Shown here one piece after another: positions 55,821 to 64,000 of a stretch of 64,000 nt of DNA. The stretch is taken from positions 1 through 64,000 of the forward strand of contig NZ_PPXX01000112.1 of assembly GCF_021655075.1 (NCBI RefSeq), read 5' to 3'. Below the pieces are notes generated by a model that saw nothing but the letters and a program-made list of their open reading frames with translations, was not told the origin of the DNA and ran no database searches. The stretch's first letter is position 1. Every line of letters begins with the position of its first letter. Source of the DNA: Clostridium sp. Cult2. Its GTDB lineage: Bacteria; Bacillota; Clostridia; Tissierellales; Tepidimicrobiaceae. The position numbers and the translations under genes are program-made.

Positions 55821-56966
55821 GTGAAAAACAGAAAGCTTGTAATGATACCAGGACCTACACCCGTTGTAAGGTCGATACAAGACCAAATGGGTAGAGAAAC
55901 CGTTGCTTTTGGGGACCCTGATTTTATCAAGGATTTTAAAGAAGTAATAGAAGATTTGAAAACAATATTTAAAACAAAAGGAGAGGCTTTTGTTGTAGCA
56001 GGAACTGGTACTCTAGCTATGGAAATGGGAATAGCTAATGTAACTAAAGAAGGAGACAATGTATTAGTAGTGTCTCATGGATATTTTGGAGATCGTTATG
56101 TAGAACTATGCGAAAGAAAAGGTTTAAAGGTTGATGTTATTTCATCTGAATGGGGAACTATTGTACCTGTAGAAGATATTGAAAAGAAACTAAAAGAAAA
56201 GAATTACAAAGCTATAACTGTTACCCATGTAGATACTTCAACAGGAGTATGTGCACCAGTAGCTGAAATAGGACAATTGGTGAAAAAATATGAAGACACT
56301 ATATTAGTAGTTGATGGAGTATGTGCTACTGCAGCAGAACCTGAGTATTTAGATGAAATGGGTATAGATGTACTTATAACCGGGTCTCAAAAAGCATTTG
56401 GGGTAGCCCCAGGCCTTGCAATTGTACTAGCTGGACCTAAAGCATTAGAAAGAAGAAAATCCTTAGGAACCATTAGAGATTACTATATAGATTTTGAAAA
56501 ATGGATGCCAATAATGAAAGATCCAGGAAAATATTTTGGAACTCCACCAGTAAATATGATATGGGCTCTGCAAGAATCTTTAAGAATTATTAAAGAAGAA
56601 GGCATTGAAAATAGATATGAAAGGCATATTAAAGTAGCAAAAGCTATGCAAGAAGCATTAGAGGATTTAGGGTTTAAAATATTAGCAGAAAAGGAATATA
56701 GAGCGGTTACCCTTTCAAATGTTTTATATATGGATGGAATAGATGATGGAGAGTTTAGAAAGAAACTTGCAGAAGAAGGTGCAGTAGTAGCAGGTGGATT
56801 AGGAGATTATGCAGGAAAGATGTTCAGGTTAGGGCATATGGGTAATATAGATACCCATGATTTAGTATCAACTATTTCCGCAATTGAAAGAACCCTATAT
56901 AGATTAGGGAAAAAGGATGTTTTAGGAAAAGGCTTAGGAACTTTGACAAAAGAATTCATGAGATAA
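55821..56966 (+). CDS. Class V aminotransferase (alanine-glyoxylate / serine-pyruvate type)
   Basis: A PLP-dependent aminotransferase of 381 residues. The N-terminal MIPGPTPV is typical of the alanine-glyoxylate/serine-pyruvate group; Lys191 in GSQKAFG is the PLP Schiff-base lysine; the cofactor-binding Asp is in VVDGVCATAA. GTG start with ATAGGGGG upstream. Such enzymes can make glycine from glyoxylate or interconvert serine and pyruvate, which fits a glycine-fermenting cell; related proteins use phosphonate substrates, so specificity is not settled. Monocistronic, with its own promoter and terminator. Confidence 0.9.
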   Translation: MKNRKLVMIPGPTPVVRSIQDQMGRETVAFGDPDFIKDFKEVIEDLKTIFKTKGEAFVVAGTGTLAMEMGIANVTKEGDNVLVVSHGYFGDRYVELCERKGLKVDVISSEWGTIVPVEDIEKKLKEKNYKAITVTHVDTSTGVCAPVAEIGQLVKKYEDTILVVDGVCATAAEPEYLDEMGIDVLITGSQKAFGVAPGLAIVLAGPKALERRKSLGTIRDYYIDFEKWMPIMKDPGKYFGTPPVNMIWALQESLRIIKEEGIENRYERHIKVAKAMQEALEDLGFKILAEKEYRAVTLSNVLYMDGIDDGEFRKKLAEEGAVVAGGLGDYAGKMFRLGHMGNIDTHDLVSTISAIERTLYRLGKKDVLGKGLGTLTKEFMR

Positions 56967-56980
56967 TAGCTTGATATAGC

Positions 56981-57018
56981 AAGATAGTTTCCAATGGGAG
57001 ACTATCTTATTTTTTTTA
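56981..57018 (+). terminator. Terminator after the aminotransferase gene
   Basis: AAGATAGTTTCC pairs with GGAGACTATCTT (one mismatch, loop AATG), followed by a long T run. Confidence 0.88.
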
Positions 57019-57063
57019 CCACTATATGTTATAATAATTAAAAGCATATCAAGGGGTGAACCT

Positions 57064-58248
57064 ATGGGAAAAGCTGATGATTTAGAATCCAAGGCGATGG
57101 AGATAAAAGACTGGGTAATAGATATAAGAAGAGATTTTCATCAATATCCAGAACTAGGATTAGAAGAGTATAGGACAAAAGATAAGATTGTTAGATATTT
57201 AGATGAGATGGGTATTGAAAATATGATAGTAGCCAATACTGGTGTAGTAGGTATAATAAGGGGAAAGAGTCAAGGTAAAACAGTAGCTCTTAGGGCTGAT
57301 ATGGATGCTTTACCTATGGAAGACAAAAAGGATGTTTCTTATAAATCTAAAATTAAAGGGAAAATGCATTCCTGTGGTCATGATGCTCATATGGCTATTT
57401 TACTAGGTGCTGCTAGGATATTAAATAATATGAAGGACAATATAAAGGGGAATGTTAAGCTCCTATTTCAACCAGCAGAAGAAACTGTTGGTGGAGCTTT
57501 ACCTATGATAGAGGAAGGGGTATTAGAAAATCCTTATATAGATGGAGTTTTTGGTCTCCATGTAGATAATAGTCTTTCCACTGGCCAGATTGGTATTAAA
57601 TATGGACAGATGAAGGCAGCTTCCGATATGATTAAAATATTGATTCACGGGAAAAATAGTCATGGGGCTTATCCCCAAGATGGAGTAGATGCTATCACCA
57701 TTGGAGGACAAATTTTAGTAGCTTTACAAACAGTGATAAGTAGAAATGTGGACCCTAGATCTTCAGCAGTACTAACTATTGGGACTATAAAGGGTGGATG
57801 TGGTGGTAATATAATTGCAGATAAGGTGGAAATGGAAGGAATAGTTAGAACCTTAAACAAGGAGTCAAGGGAATTGGTATTAAATAGAATAAAAAGCATA
57901 GTAGAAATAATTCCTCAATCCTTAGAAGGAAAAGGTGAATTTATTAGGACAGAGGGTTATATTGCCCTAATTAATGATAATCATATGGTGGACATTGTCA
58001 GAGAAAATGGATTAGAGTTATTAGGGAAAGATAATGTATACGAAATGCCTTATCCCAGCTTTGGTGTAGAAGATTTTTCCTACTTTGCTGCATCAAGACC
58101 TTCTGCCTTTTTCCATTTAGGTTCTGGTAATAGAGAAAAAGGAATAATTCATAGTGGCCATACCCCTTATTTTGATATAGATGAGGACTGTTTAGTCAAG
58201 GGTGTTTTACTACAGATAAAGAATACTTTAAAATTTTTAAATAGCTAG
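57064..58248 (+). CDS. M20-family amidohydrolase (N-acyl-amino-acid / hippurate hydrolase type)
   Basis: A 394-residue M20D metallopeptidase. Metal-binding residues lie in MHSCGHDAHMA (Cys/His), FQPAEETVGGA (Glu pair), the VFGLHVD histidine, and a C-terminal HSGHTPYFDID. The lid domain (about residues 185-300) is present. It removes acyl groups from amino acids or acts as an aminobenzoyl-glutamate-like or indole-conjugate hydrolase; its true substrate is unknown. AAGGGGTG precedes the ATG. It is followed after 22 nt by the phosphohexomutase gene. Confidence 0.88.
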   Translation: MGKADDLESKAMEIKDWVIDIRRDFHQYPELGLEEYRTKDKIVRYLDEMGIENMIVANTGVVGIIRGKSQGKTVALRADMDALPMEDKKDVSYKSKIKGKMHSCGHDAHMAILLGAARILNNMKDNIKGNVKLLFQPAEETVGGALPMIEEGVLENPYIDGVFGLHVDNSLSTGQIGIKYGQMKAASDMIKILIHGKNSHGAYPQDGVDAITIGGQILVALQTVISRNVDPRSSAVLTIGTIKGGCGGNIIADKVEMEGIVRTLNKESRELVLNRIKSIVEIIPQSLEGKGEFIRTEGYIALINDNHMVDIVRENGLELLGKDNVYEMPYPSFGVEDFSYFAASRPSAFFHLGSGNREKGIIHSGHTPYFDIDEDCLVKGVLLQIKNTLKFLNS

Positions 58249-58270
58249 AATAGAAATAGGGAGGTTTAAA

Positions 58271-59962
58271 ATGGATTTTTTGGACAAATATAATTATTGG
58301 TTAAATAATGAGTATTTTGATGAAGAAACTAAAAATGAATTGAAATCTATTAAAGATGATGAAGTTGAAATAGAGGATAGATTTCATACAGATTTAACCT
58401 TTGGAACTGCTGGGCTAAGGGGTAAAATTGGTGCAGGAACCAATAGGATGAATAGCTATACCGTATCCTTAGCTACTCAAGGATTGGCAGATACTATTGT
58501 AAGCAAAGGAAAAGAGGCTATGAAAAAAGGTGTGGCTATCGCTTATGATGTAAGACATTTTTCTAAAGAATTTTCAGAAATAGCAGCTAGAGTTTTAGCA
58601 GCTAATGGAATAAAAGTGTATTTATTTGATGATATAAGACCTACACCTCTTTTATCCTATACTATAAGAAGGTTGAAGACCATTTCTGGAATAGTTATAA
58701 CAGCTAGTCATAACCCAAAGGATTATAATGGATATAAGGTATATTGGGAGGAAGGTTCTCAGATACTTGATGATATAGCCCATGATATTCTTAGTAATAT
58801 AAATAATATTGGAGATTTTTCAAATATTAAAATTATAGATTTGGAAGAAGGCCTGAACAAAGGACTTATACAGTATATTGGAAATGAAATTGATGACGAA
58901 TATGTAGAAAAGGTAAAGGCATTAGGAATAAACGATGATATAGATAAAGAAGTAAAGGTTATATATACTCCTTTAAATGGTACTGGTAATAAATTGGTGA
59001 GAAGAGTACTTAAAGAAAGAGGGTTTACTAAAGTATATGTGGTGCCTGAACAAGAAGAACCAGATCCAGATTTTAAAACAGTAGGATATCCCAATCCAGA
59101 AGATGTTAGAGCCTTTGAATATGCTAAAAGATATGGTAAAGAAAAAGAGGCGGATATTTTAATAGCCACGGACCCAGACTGTGATAGAGTAGCTTCTATG
59201 GTTAGGGATTCTAAGGGGGAATATGTATTTCTTAACGGAAATCAAACTGGTGCATTACTAGTAGACTATATATTATCATCAAGGGATAAAAAAGGTACTA
59301 TTCCTAAAAATGGAGCTATAGTGAAAAGCATAGTAACTGGGGATTTAAGTAGAGCAATTGCTGATGATTATAATGTAGCTACATTAGAAACTCTTACTGG
59401 ATTTAAACATATATGTGGAAAAGCCAATGAATTCGATAAGACTGGGGAACATACTTTTATATTTGGATATGAGGAAAGTATTGGTTATGTATATAATACT
59501 ATTGTTAGGGATAAAGATGGAGTAATTTCCTCTATGTTGATTACAGAAATGGCTGCTTTTTATAAGAAAAAGGGGAAAACCTTATTAGATAGATTAGAAG
59601 AATTATATGAAAAACATGGATATTATCTTGAAAAGCTAATCTCTATAGTATTAGAAGGCGTTGAAGGTAAGGAAAGAATTAATAGAATAATGGATTCCTT
59701 CAGAGAAACTCCTATTACTACTATTGAAGATATGGAATTGGTAAAAACCATTGATTATTTATATGATGATACAGGAAATCCTAAATCCAATGTGTTAAAA
59801 TATTTTTTCCATGATGGTTCTTGGTATGCAGTAAGACCATCAGGAACGGAGCCAAAGATTAAAATATATATCTATTCAAAAGGAGATAATAGCACCTTAT
59901 CTAAAGACAAGATTAAGTATATTGAAAAAGCTACAATGGATAGGATTGAATCAATAAAATAA
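58271..59962 (+). CDS. Phosphoglucomutase/phosphomannomutase
   Basis: Alpha-D-phosphohexomutase, 563 residues, the length of the PgcA-type Firmicute enzymes. Catalytic Ser146 is in TASHNPKDYNGYK, the Mg loop is ATDPDCDRV, the sugar-specificity loop reads GYEES, and the phosphate-binding site is RPSGTEPKIKIY. It interconverts glucose (or mannose) 6- and 1-phosphate. The next genes, a nucleotidyltransferase-like protein and a glucan synthase, suggest it feeds nucleotide-sugar production for an exopolysaccharide. GGGAGG precedes the ATG. Confidence 0.94.
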   Translation: MDFLDKYNYWLNNEYFDEETKNELKSIKDDEVEIEDRFHTDLTFGTAGLRGKIGAGTNRMNSYTVSLATQGLADTIVSKGKEAMKKGVAIAYDVRHFSKEFSEIAARVLAANGIKVYLFDDIRPTPLLSYTIRRLKTISGIVITASHNPKDYNGYKVYWEEGSQILDDIAHDILSNINNIGDFSNIKIIDLEEGLNKGLIQYIGNEIDDEYVEKVKALGINDDIDKEVKVIYTPLNGTGNKLVRRVLKERGFTKVYVVPEQEEPDPDFKTVGYPNPEDVRAFEYAKRYGKEKEADILIATDPDCDRVASMVRDSKGEYVFLNGNQTGALLVDYILSSRDKKGTIPKNGAIVKSIVTGDLSRAIADDYNVATLETLTGFKHICGKANEFDKTGEHTFIFGYEESIGYVYNTIVRDKDGVISSMLITEMAAFYKKKGKTLLDRLEELYEKHGYYLEKLISIVLEGVEGKERINRIMDSFRETPITTIEDMELVKTIDYLYDDTGNPKSNVLKYFFHDGSWYAVRPSGTEPKIKIYIYSKGDNSTLSKDKIKYIEKATMDRIESIK

Positions 59963-59970
59963 TGAAAAAC

Positions 59971-60005
59971 AACCTTCCCAGACTTAAAATGGGGAGGTTT
60001 TTTAT
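59971..60005 (+). terminator. Terminator after the phosphohexomutase gene
   Basis: AACCTTCCCA pairs with TGGGGAGGTT (10 bp, one G-U), followed by T residues. Confidence 0.85.
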
Positions 60006-60064
60006 GTATAAAATTATTATAAGTTCCACAAGATATCCATATATGATTATTAGACATAAAAGGA

Positions 60065-62497
60065 GTGATTACTATCAAAGGAGTAATTATGTCAGGAGGA
60101 ATTGGTACCCGGCTTAGACCTTTAACCTGTGATTTGCCTAAGCCAATGGTACCAATTTTTAACAAACCAGTAATGGAATATGGGATAGAACTATTGAAAA
60201 AGCACGGAGTAAAGGATATAGCTGTTACATTACACTACTTACCTAATATGATTATGGATTATTTTGGCTCGGGTTCAAAATTTGATGTAAATATTAAATA
60301 TTATTTAGAGGAAAAACCCTTAGGTACAGGGGGCAGTGTAAAAAATGCTGAAGATTTTCTGGATACTACAATAATTGTAATTAGCGGAGATGCTTTTACT
60401 GATATAGATTTAAGAAAAGCTTATGATTTTCATACTAGGAAGGGCTCTAAGGCAACTTTGGTATTAAAAAGAGAATCAATTCCTTTAGAATTTGGATTGG
60501 TTATTACAGATGAAGATGGAAGGATAATACGCTTTTTAGAAAAACCAAGCTGGGGAGAAGTATTTAGCGACACTATAAATACAGGCATATATATATTAGA
60601 ACCAGAAGTTTTTCAATACTATAGACAAGGCGAGAATTTTGATTTTAGCAAAGATTTATTTCCTAGATTGCTGGAAGATGGAGTGTCTATCTATGGGTAT
60701 ATAGGAGAAGAATATTGGTGTGATATTGGAGATTTAAATACCTACATAGAAACCCATGAGGATATACTGAGACAAGGTAATAAACATTATCTTTTAGGAG
60801 ATAGCCAAGGAGAAGGAATATGGATAGGAAAAGGAGCTATAATTGAAAAGGGCGCTAAAATATACCCTCCTGTTTATATAGGTAAAGATTCTATAATTAG
60901 AGCTGGAGCAAGCCTAAAACCTTATTCAGTAGTGGGAAGTAATTGTGTTATAGGTGAAGGCACATCTCTTAAAAGAAGTATAATTTGGGATAATGTAAAT
61001 ATTTCAAACAACTGCGAAATTAGAAAGGCTGTTATCTGCAATAATGTAAAAATAGATGAAGGAAGTAGGATATTTGAAGGAGCAGTAATTGGTGCCCATT
61101 CAAAAATTTTCAAAAACACCACTATCAAGCCAGGAGTAAAGATATGGCCTTATAAAACAATAGACGAAGATATGATATTACATGAAAATATTATTTGGGA
61201 AGAAAAAGCTTCTAAAAAACTTTTTGGATTTAGGAATATATCTGGAATTTTTAATACAACAATAACTCCAGAAATGGCAATTCGATTGGGAACAGCTTTA
61301 GCCACAGTAATTAAAAAGGAAGGGACATATGTCGTAAACAGTGATGAACATAATTTGTCTAAATCCATAAAATCATCTATTATCTCAGGAATTTTATCTA
61401 CGGGTTCTTTGGTTATAGACATTAATGATAGTACTATGCCTATGTGCAGATTTGGGGTAAGACACTTCAAAGCAGATGGTGGAATCCAAATAAAAACAGA
61501 TGATTTTAACAAGGACCTGGTATATATAGAAATAATAAATGATAAAGGAGGAAATATTGATAAAGGCCTAGAGAGGAAAATTGAAAACTCAATGATTATT
61601 GAGGATTATACAAGATGTTCTGGTAATGAAATAAAAGATATAGTAAATATATATAATTTTTCATCTATCTACCTAAATGAAGGAGTCAAAAGGCTTAAAA
61701 ACATCCATAAGATTAAGAATAAAAAGCCTAAATTAATTATAGCTGCTCCATCAAAAAACATAGTATCTTTAGCAGAAAAATATTTGACGGAAATAGGTTG
61801 CCTAGTTAGTATAGCAGAATATGAAAAAGGATTGACAATAGAAGATATTAAAAACTTAGTACTAGAAGTAGATGGAGATTTAGGTGTTTTATACAGTGGA
61901 GATGGTGAAAAAGTAGCATTAACCGATGGATTCAATATTATCCAAGATGAAAAATATTATCTTCTATCCTTATTGATAGGTTTCAAAACAGGTGAGATTA
62001 AGGAGGCAGTGATACCCTATAACTTTCCAAGGATTATAGAAAAAATAGCTAAGAAATATAACAGTAGCACAACCTATACTAAATCCAATATTTCAGATTT
62101 AATTCAAGCCATAGTGAATAAAAATTTGGATTTCCAATTTGTGCTAAATTTTGATGGTATTTGGGCTACTGGGAAAATCATTGATTATCTAGTAGACAAT
62201 AATATTGTATTAAATAAATTATTGGAAGAACTACCTGAGTATTTCTATTTCAAAAAAGAAATACCCTGCCAATGGAACCATAAAGGTAATATTATTAGAA
62301 GGTTAACAGAAGATAGAAAAGAAGGCATAGAACTTAAAGAAGGGATTAGATTTATAGATGATAAAGGTTGGGCATTAATAATTCCTGATGAAGAAATGCC
62401 CAGGTTTAATCTATATATAGAAGGTTACAATGAAGAGTATGCAGAAGAATTATGGTTTAAGTACGATAAAAAAATTAGAAATATGTTGAACAATTAA
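60065..62497 (+). CDS. Fused sugar nucleotidyltransferase / phosphomannomutase-like protein
   Basis: About 810 residues in three parts: an NTP-transferase domain (1-230; GTRLRPLTCDLPKPMVP and EKPLGTGGS), a hexapeptide beta-helix (about 250-345), and a phosphohexomutase-like C-terminus (about 370-800). The mutase part lacks the TASHNP serine loop; the equivalent place has RHFKADGGIQIK, as in the known family with a degenerate mutase. It probably makes a nucleotide sugar (GDP-mannose or a related one). The start is odd: aligned with homologues (normally MKGVIM), ATC at 60074 occupies the first position with AAAAGGAG 8 nt before it; the GTG at 60065 overlaps that ribosome binding site. Confidence 0.88.
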   Translation: MITIKGVIMSGGIGTRLRPLTCDLPKPMVPIFNKPVMEYGIELLKKHGVKDIAVTLHYLPNMIMDYFGSGSKFDVNIKYYLEEKPLGTGGSVKNAEDFLDTTIIVISGDAFTDIDLRKAYDFHTRKGSKATLVLKRESIPLEFGLVITDEDGRIIRFLEKPSWGEVFSDTINTGIYILEPEVFQYYRQGENFDFSKDLFPRLLEDGVSIYGYIGEEYWCDIGDLNTYIETHEDILRQGNKHYLLGDSQGEGIWIGKGAIIEKGAKIYPPVYIGKDSIIRAGASLKPYSVVGSNCVIGEGTSLKRSIIWDNVNISNNCEIRKAVICNNVKIDEGSRIFEGAVIGAHSKIFKNTTIKPGVKIWPYKTIDEDMILHENIIWEEKASKKLFGFRNISGIFNTTITPEMAIRLGTALATVIKKEGTYVVNSDEHNLSKSIKSSIISGILSTGSLVIDINDSTMPMCRFGVRHFKADGGIQIKTDDFNKDLVYIEIINDKGGNIDKGLERKIENSMIIEDYTRCSGNEIKDIVNIYNFSSIYLNEGVKRLKNIHKIKNKKPKLIIAAPSKNIVSLAEKYLTEIGCLVSIAEYEKGLTIEDIKNLVLEVDGDLGVLYSGDGEKVALTDGFNIIQDEKYYLLSLLIGFKTGEIKEAVIPYNFPRIIEKIAKKYNSSTTYTKSNISDLIQAIVNKNLDFQFVLNFDGIWATGKIIDYLVDNNIVLNKLLEELPEYFYFKKEIPCQWNHKGNIIRRLTEDRKEGIELKEGIRFIDDKGWALIIPDEEMPRFNLYIEGYNEEYAEELWFKYDKKIRNMLNN

Positions 62498-62534
62498 TTT
62501 GAGAATCTAATAGGTGAAAGGAAGGACAAAAGAG

Positions 62535-64000
62535 ATGTGGACAAAATATGTAAATAGATTGTTGGTAGGAGAAAAAGATATCCATACTCTATATAAAACC
62601 ATTAGAAAAATTAATACTAAAAGATTCTTTTTAGATAGGTTAGACCAAAGTTTTAAAGAAATAGAAAAAACATATTTAAAGTTCAATAGGGATATATCTG
62701 AAGGCTATTCTCTACCAAGAGGTACAGAATGGTTATTAGATAATTTTTATTTAATTGAGCTAATATATAAAGAATTAAGAGCTAATATAAAAAAGGAAAG
62801 AAAGATAGTATTAAATATAATAGAGACAGGTAGCTATAAAGGTTATCCTAGAATATATCTTTTAGCCTTAGAATTAATTTCTCAAGGATCAGGAAGTATA
62901 ACAGAGGAAAATCTAATAGGTTATATCAATGAATTCCAAAAAGAAGATATACTGTCCTTAGAAGAGATAATCCAGTTTTCAAGATATATTACTTTAGGTT
63001 TAATGGAATGGATTAGAAATATCTCTTTAAACTTTTTAAAAATAAATGAGTCATGGAGAGAAATAGATAATTTGAATGTATCTCCAGAAGAAAATATAGA
63101 AGAGATTATTGAAAATATACATAATATGAATTCCATACAAATAGAACGGCTAATCAGAAAAATAAGGGAAGAAAGAGAAAATTTTCAGCTAGTATTTGAT
63201 AAAATAAATAAGAAATTGGATTATTATGGAAGAAGCATTGAAGATACTTTGGAAAATGAATATACCCTTCAATCCAAATATAAAATATCTTTAGGTTATT
63301 GCATAACATCCTTGAGAAATCTTTCCTCTTTAAACTGGGAGAATATTTTTCAATCAATATGCGTGGTGGAAAGAGTACTAATTGAAGACCCCTTAAACAT
63401 ATATGAAAATATGGACTTCCAGTCAAAGGGTTACTACAGGCATGAAATTCAACAATTAGCAGATAGATTCAATGTTCAAGAAATATTGTTATCAAAAAAG
63501 GCATTGGAATTTGCCAAAGAAGAATGGGGGAAAGGGAGTAGAGATAAAAAAGCTCATATAGGTTATTACCTTATAGATAAGGGTAGAAAAAGACTATTCG
63601 ATTTTTTTCAAAAAAACAATAGAAATTCTAGTATTTATCTAAATCAATATAGTTATTACTATTTACCAATAGTTTTGTTTTCCTTATTACTAACAATATT
63701 TTTTAGTAGATATGGCTATAACAAAGGGAATATCTATTGGGGTATTCTAATTTTTTTTGTAACACTTATTCCAACAACGACTATTTCTATAAACTTATTT
63801 AATTATTTTTACTCCAAAAGATTTAGACCTAAAGTTTTACCTAAAATTGATTATAAAGAAAGAATACCTGAGGATTTGAAAACCTTTGTTGTTATTCCTA
63901 CTTTGCTACCTAGTGAAGATAGAATAGAGGAATTAGCCAAGAATTTGGAAATGTATTATCTATCAAATAGGTTGGATAATTTATACTATGGAATAGTGGG
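62535..64000 (+). CDS. Cyclic beta-1,2-glucan synthase-like protein, N-terminal part
   Basis: An open frame of 488 codons that runs off the right edge. It matches the N-terminal part of NdvB/ChvB-like cyclic beta-1,2-glucan synthases (usually more than 2,500 residues): LPRGTEWLLDNFYLIE near residue 55, the YENMDFQSKGYYRHEIQQLADR segment near residue 290, HIGYYLIDKGRK, then two membrane helices (about 375-392 and 400-420) and the beginning of the glycosyltransferase domain (FVVIPTLLPS). ATG with GAAAGGAAGG upstream, 37 nt after the nucleotidyltransferase gene, so probably co-transcribed. The GH94 phosphorylase-like end is outside the window. Confidence 0.85.
   Translation, partial: MWTKYVNRLLVGEKDIHTLYKTIRKINTKRFFLDRLDQSFKEIEKTYLKFNRDISEGYSLPRGTEWLLDNFYLIELIYKELRANIKKERKIVLNIIETGSYKGYPRIYLLALELISQGSGSITEENLIGYINEFQKEDILSLEEIIQFSRYITLGLMEWIRNISLNFLKINESWREIDNLNVSPEENIEEIIENIHNMNSIQIERLIRKIREERENFQLVFDKINKKLDYYGRSIEDTLENEYTLQSKYKISLGYCITSLRNLSSLNWENIFQSICVVERVLIEDPLNIYENMDFQSKGYYRHEIQQLADRFNVQEILLSKKALEFAKEEWGKGSRDKKAHIGYYLIDKGRKRLFDFFQKNNRNSSIYLNQYSYYYLPIVLFSLLLTIFFSRYGYNKGNIYWGILIFFVTLIPTTTISINLFNYFYSKRFRPKVLPKIDYKERIPEDLKTFVVIPTLLPSEDRIEELAKNLEMYYLSNRLDNLYYGIV

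Overview
The window reads as a low-GC, monoderm, strictly anaerobic Firmicute of the Clostridia, most like the amino-acid-fermenting Tissierellales/Peptostreptococcales. The evidence is a complete glycine reductase operon with two in-frame UGA (selenocysteine) codons, a glycolytic operon in the Firmicute order led by cggR, a Tad pilus locus without an outer-membrane secretin, a membrane pyrophosphatase, and AT-rich spacers with strong AGGAGG-type ribosome binding sites. The taxon is an inference from gene content only.

Layout. (1) 1-8082: a tandem glycine riboswitch with terminator, then trxB-trxA-grdE-grdA-grdB-grdC-grdD, which turns glycine into acetyl phosphate using electrons passed through thioredoxin. 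(2) 8126-13371: a BMP-family lipoprotein and nucleoside-type ABC importer (ATPase and two permeases). (3) 13390-22247: rpoN, then cggR-gap-pgk-tpiA-gpmI-eno, with a promoter and a CggR-like operator ahead of cggR. (4) 22271-31211: secG, hppA, an alpha/beta hydrolase, a membrane-anchored MurF-like ligase, a Ddl-type ligase, rnr and smpB. (5) 31280-34104: ssrA (tmRNA), whose T-loop is split by a 269-nt group I intron; just outside it, on the other strand, lies a LAGLIDADG endonuclease gene, followed by broken remains of a large serine recombinase and of an ATPase-like regulator. (6) 34148-42123: a four-gene Wadjet (JetDABC) anti-plasmid defence operon. (7) 42169-45287: a structured leader, psuK-psuG (pseudouridine breakdown), a nitroreductase and a gamma-carbonic-anhydrase-like protein. 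(8) 45403-55656: a cyclic-di-GMP-II riboswitch with terminator, then a Tad/Flp pilus operon (pilin, prepilin peptidase, TadE, TadG, CpaB, TadZ/CpaE, TadA, TadB, TadC, a von Willebrand A protein and a DUF192 protein). (9) 55692-64000: a class V aminotransferase, an M20 amidohydrolase, a phosphohexomutase, a fused nucleotidyltransferase/mutase-like protein, and the start of a cyclic beta-1,2-glucan synthase-like protein that runs off the window.

How the parts fit. Glycine appears to be sensed by RNA and used as an electron acceptor; the class V aminotransferase and the peptide/amidase-type hydrolase suit the same amino-acid economy. Cyclic di-GMP probably switches the pilus operon on. The stretch 31679-42123 looks like an accessory region that grew next to the tmRNA gene, a common integration hotspot: intron, homing endonuclease, recombinase scar, then Wadjet. 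The most unusual item is the split tmRNA gene with its endonuclease gene placed outside the intron; the c-di-GMP-II/Tad pairing, the Wadjet operon and the MurF-like protein without the normal substrate-binding domain are the next most interesting.
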